A stretch of DNA of 7,927 nucleotides from an uncultured Mucispirillum sp. (GTDB lineage: Bacteria; Chrysiogenota; Deferribacteres; Deferribacterales; Mucispirillaceae). Shown piece by piece: positions 6,287 through 7,927 of the stretch (position 1 is its first letter; every line of letters begins with the position of its first letter). Under the pieces are notes generated by a model that saw nothing but the letters and a program-made list of their open reading frames with translations, was not told where the DNA came from and did no database searches. The DNA lies in NCBI GenBank assembly GCA_945929285.1, contig CAMEOC010000038.1, forward strand, positions 1 to 7,927, read 5' to 3'. A program made the translations under genes and the position numbers.

Positions 6287-7108
6287 ATGAAAAAATTAAT
6301 TTTATTTTTATTACTTTTTCCAACTCTTGTTTTTGGTTCAGATAAAGATTATTACCATACAAAAATTAATGATGCCGATGTTTATATAATGTCTTTAAAA
6401 AGCTTTGAAAGAGACAGCAATATTTTAATATATGATAGTAAAATGGCAGAAGAATATAATAAAAAACTTTTTCCAACAGGTAAATATTTTACAAATACAA
6501 ATATTGTTATCATTAAAAAAGGTAAAAATAATATTTTAATAGATACAGGATACCCTGATACTGTAAAAAGCTTAGAAAATGCCCTAAAAATTGCAGGGCT
6601 TAAATTTACAGATATAACCCATATAATATACAGCCATATCCACTTTGACCATATAGGCGGTATGCTTTTAAATGGCAAACCAACTTTTCCCAATGCCATA
6701 TTATATATAAATGAATATGAATACGATTATTTTTTCAATAAAGCAAAAGATAAATCAGCAGAAACTGCAAAAACTATACTAGCTCCATATAAAGATAAAA
6801 TAAAACTTTTTACAAAAGGCATCATAAATAATGAATTTAAAGAAATATCAGCAGTGCCAGCCTACGGCCATACTCCAGGGCACAGCCTTATAAGTATTAA
6901 AGATAAAAATACTGATATAATATTTGTTTCAGATATTTTCCATGCTTATGAACTGCAAATGAAATACCCAAAAACTGCAGTAATATATGATGTAGATAAA
7001 AAACAGGCTATAAAAACAAGGCTTGATTTACTAAAAAAATATACAGACTCAAGCACTTTAATTGTAGGCTCACATACGCCATTTTACAACCCTGTTACTT
7101 GGAAATAG
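6287..7108 (+). CDS. Exported metallo-beta-lactamase-fold hydrolase
   Basis: MBL-fold metal-dependent hydrolase of 273 aa with a Sec signal peptide (MKKLILFLLLFPTLVFG, likely cleavage after G17), so it should act in the periplasm. The two-metal site is complete. SHIHFDHIGG gives H117, H119, D121 and H122; GHTPGHS gives H195; VSDIFH gives D216; GSHTPF gives H263. ILIDTGYP before the first motif is typical. The tail after D216 (YPKTAVIYDVDKKQAIKTR, then GSHTPF) matches COG0491-type enzymes that also include N-acyl-homoserine lactonases such as AiiA. Lactonase activity is one option, but the substrate cannot be decided from sequence. The protein ends 10 residues after H263. ATG at 6287 has AGGTG 4 bases upstream. 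It is divergent from the 160-aa anchored protein; the Pmp3-like gene follows 65 bases later with its own promoter. Confidence 0.92.
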   Translation: MKKLILFLLLFPTLVFGSDKDYYHTKINDADVYIMSLKSFERDSNILIYDSKMAEEYNKKLFPTGKYFTNTNIVIIKKGKNNILIDTGYPDTVKSLENALKIAGLKFTDITHIIYSHIHFDHIGGMLLNGKPTFPNAILYINEYEYDYFFNKAKDKSAETAKTILAPYKDKIKLFTKGIINNEFKEISAVPAYGHTPGHSLISIKDKNTDIIFVSDIFHAYELQMKYPKTAVIYDVDKKQAIKTRLDLLKKYTDSSTLIVGSHTPFYNPVTWK

Positions 7109-7115
7109 ATTTTGC

Positions 7116-7144
7116 TTGATAATTTATATTTTTATAGCTATAAA
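7116..7144 (+). promoter_or_regulatory. Promoter of the Pmp3-like gene
   Basis: TTGATA (7116-7121), 17 bases, then TATAAA (7139-7144). The predicted start is near 7151, giving a leader of about 23 bases with AGGAG at 7163-7167. It begins 8 bases after the MBL stop, so the small gene has independent expression. It shares the ten bases TTTTGCTTGA around the -35 with the metY promoter. Confidence 0.6.
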
Positions 7145-7173
7145 ACTTTAATAAATTAAATTAGGAGTATAAT

Positions 7174-7365
7174 ATGAGATTATTTCTTGCAATATTTATA
7201 CCTTTTTTTGTATTTTTTACCATAGGCAGACCTTTTGCAGGCATAATTTGCCTTATTTTACAATTTACATTAATAGGCTGGCTTCCTGCTGCACTATGGG
7301 CAGTTTATGCTTTAAGCCAGTATAATACTGATAAAAAAATTAAACAGGCAGCAAAACAGGTGTAA
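7174..7365 (+). CDS. Pmp3/YqaE-family small membrane protein
   Basis: A 63-aa hydrophobic protein with two membrane segments (about 2-18 and 21-48) and a lysine-rich tail (DKKIKQAAKQV). The pattern MRLFLAIFIPFFVFFTIGRPF, then a second helix with GWLPAALWAVYAL and YNTDKK, matches the UPF0057/Pmp3 proteolipid family. There the equivalent parts are ILLPPLAV, a turn with GxPF, WIPGxIHAxYV and a YN(A/T)D tail. Members are linked to membrane potential and salt or low-temperature stress in plants and yeast; the bacterial role is poorly known. ATG at 7174 has AGGAG 6 bases upstream, the strongest ribosome-binding site in the window. It has its own promoter and is followed by a hairpin terminator, so it is probably monocistronic. 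Confidence 0.82.
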   Translation: MRLFLAIFIPFFVFFTIGRPFAGIICLILQFTLIGWLPAALWAVYALSQYNTDKKIKQAAKQV

Positions 7366-7396
7366 TTTTTACTATAAAATTTATATAAAAATAACT

Positions 7397-7440
7397 TTTA
7401 CCTAATTATTTTATAAAGTAATTAGGTAAATATTTATATT
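7397..7440 (+). terminator. Hairpin terminator after the Pmp3-like gene
   Basis: Perfect 12-bp inverted repeat: TTTACCTAATTA (7397-7408) and TAATTAGGTAAA (7419-7430). It can extend inward by a G-U and two A-U pairs to leave a 4-base loop. A T-rich but interrupted tract (TATTTATATTTT) follows. The stem has only two G-C pairs, so it is long but not very stable. An A-rich stretch lies on its upstream side, so it might also act in reverse. It separates the small gene from the metY promoter, which starts 15 bases beyond the stem. Confidence 0.6.
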
Positions 7441-7444
7441 TTGC

Positions 7445-7473
7445 TTGACTTATTAGCAGTTTATGTGTAATAT
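7445..7473 (+). promoter_or_regulatory. Promoter of the SAM riboswitch-metY transcript
   Basis: TTGACT (7445-7450), 17 bases, then TAATAT (7468-7473). The -35 is five of six, the -10 four of six. The predicted start near 7480 falls just before the first paired base of the riboswitch (7482), which strongly supports this placement. Confidence 0.6.
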
Positions 7474-7481
7474 TACAAAAT

Positions 7482-7586
7482 CTTATCGTGAGCAGTGGAG
7501 GGACAGGCCCTTAGAAGCTGCAGCAACCGGCTTATTTTAAGCAGATGGTGCTAATTCCTGCTCCAGTTATTTAGGGGAGAGATAAG
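7482..7586 (+). ncRNA. SAM-I (S-box) riboswitch aptamer
   Basis: Cis-acting RNA that binds S-adenosylmethionine and lowers expression of methionine-synthesis genes. Conserved S-box blocks are all present in order: CTTATC, GTGGAGGGAC, AGGCCC, GCAACCGGC, GGTGCTAATTCCTGC and GAGAGATAAG. P1 pairs CTTATC (7482-7487) with GATAAG (7581-7586). P2 with its kink-turn motif lies about 7492-7524. P3 pairs ACC with GGT (7526-7528/7547-7549) and GCTT with AAGC (7530-7533/7539-7542). P4 pairs CTCC with GGAG (7561-7564/7576-7579). The gene below it encodes O-acetylhomoserine sulfhydrylase, a normal S-box target. No uridine-tailed terminator hairpin follows, so control may act on translation. Confidence 0.97.
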
Positions 7587-7608
7587 TTCTTAATTTTTAG
7601 TTCTTATT

Positions 7609-7660
7609 ATACCTTTTCACTTAATCTCACATAAGATAATATTATATTTTAGTGAGGTAT
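7609..7660 (+). promoter_or_regulatory. Possible SD-sequestering expression platform of the SAM riboswitch
   Basis: The metY Shine-Dalgarno (GAGG, 7654-7657) can be paired by upstream leader bases. ATACCT (7609-7614) and CACT (7618-7621), with a 3-base bulge between them, complement the ten bases 7651-7660. ATCTCAC (7624-7630) pairs 7652-7658 as an alternative. Just upstream, CTTATT (7603-7608) can pair the P1 3' strand GATAAG (with one G-U), which offers a possible SAM-free conformation. The pairing logic is my inference; the complementarities are seen. Confidence 0.4.
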
Positions 7661-7663
7661 TTT

Positions 7664-7927
7664 ATGAAAAACTATTCTCTTGAAACTTTAGCAGTACACA
7701 GTACATTTAAAAAAGATGAAACAGGTGCTACAAACCCACCAATTTATTTATCTAACGCATACCAGTTTAAAGATGGCGAACATGCCGCTGCTCTTTTTGA
7801 TTTATCTACTGCTGGCTATATTTACACTCGCCTTAATAACCCAACCACATCAGTATTAGAAGAAACTGTTGCAGCTTTAGAAGGAGGTATTGCAGCTTTA
7901 GCCTGTGCCAGTGGTCAGTTTGCAGAG
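7664..7927 (+). CDS. metY: O-acetylhomoserine sulfhydrylase (MetY), 5' part, cut by window end
   Basis: The first 88 codons are visible and the frame is open to the last base. The family usually has about 420-430 residues, so most of the gene lies outside. It is a PLP enzyme of the Cys/Met metabolism family that makes homocysteine from O-acetylhomoserine and sulfide in the cytoplasm. Seen are SLETLAVHST, TNPPIYLSNAYQFKD with EHAAALFDL, the phosphate-contacting YTRLNNPT (Y54, R56), VAALEGGIAALA, and ASGQ at 82-85. The EHAAALFDL segment and ASGQ favour MetY over cystathionine gamma-synthase (MetB). The PLP lysine lies beyond the window. ATG at 7664 has GAGG 6 bases upstream. The SAM-I riboswitch in its leader shows regulation by SAM. 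Confidence 0.9.
   Translation, partial: MKNYSLETLAVHSTFKKDETGATNPPIYLSNAYQFKDGEHAAALFDLSTAGYIYTRLNNPTTSVLEETVAALEGGIAALACASGQFAE

Noticed and set aside
7582..7600. Transcription terminator directly after the riboswitch (TAATTTTTAG region)
   Set aside because: There is a five-T run, but no adequate stem just upstream other than P1 itself, so a terminator platform is not supported.

Overview
The window is low-GC bacterial DNA, gene-dense and with very short intergenic gaps. Several products begin with Sec signal peptides, and there is a nucleotide-sugar (dTDP-rhamnose) block. This suggests a Gram-negative-type organism with a rhamnose-containing surface polysaccharide. A clear SAM-I (S-box) riboswitch rules out most Enterobacteria-like lineages. 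An AT-rich lineage such as Deferribacterota (Mucispirillum-like) would fit, but that is a low-confidence guess from composition and gene content alone.

Layout, left to right. Positions 1-2465 (minus strand) hold a tight rfbA-rfbC-rfbB block that makes dTDP-4-keto-L-rhamnose from glucose-1-phosphate and dTTP. It is driven by a near-consensus promoter at 2491-2520. The last enzyme, the RfbD reductase, is not in the window and may lie beyond position 1. Next on the minus strand is ridA (2532-2906). It is divergent from a MarC-family membrane protein gene (3038-3673, plus), with back-to-back promoters between them. marC converges on an unrecognised secreted acidic Pro/Glu-repeat protein (3670-4074, minus). 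That gene is divergent from a pair on the plus strand: a 94-aa secreted Cys-containing protein (4156-4440) that looks leaderless, then a TAATG-coupled MFS exporter (4440-5705). The exporter converges on a 160-aa membrane-anchored helical protein (5702-6184, minus). That gene is in turn divergent from an exported metallo-beta-lactamase-fold hydrolase (6287-7108, plus). A Pmp3/YqaE-family small membrane protein (7174-7365) follows, then a hairpin terminator. The window ends with a SAM-I riboswitch (7482-7586) upstream of metY, which is cut off at 7927.

Both convergent pairs end by sharing one TTAA palindrome as their two stop codons, so neither pair has any 3' spacer. In the 6185-6286 gap, a perfect 7-bp inverted repeat carries the two putative -35 boxes of two mirror-image promoters. 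This suggests that the 160-aa anchored protein and the exported hydrolase are co-regulated. The riboswitch ties metY, for homocysteine synthesis from O-acetylhomoserine, to SAM level. No intrinsic terminator is visible behind the aptamer, but the metY Shine-Dalgarno can be paired by upstream leader segments, so translational control is likely.

No tRNA, rRNA, CRISPR array, transposase or insertion sequence was seen. No gene-free stretch exceeds 300 bases. The longest is 7366-7663, which holds the terminator, a promoter, the riboswitch and its expression platform. I see no wholly new multi-gene system. The most noteworthy items are the riboswitch expression platform, the mirror-image divergent promoter, the leaderless small-protein/exporter pair and the acidic repeat protein.
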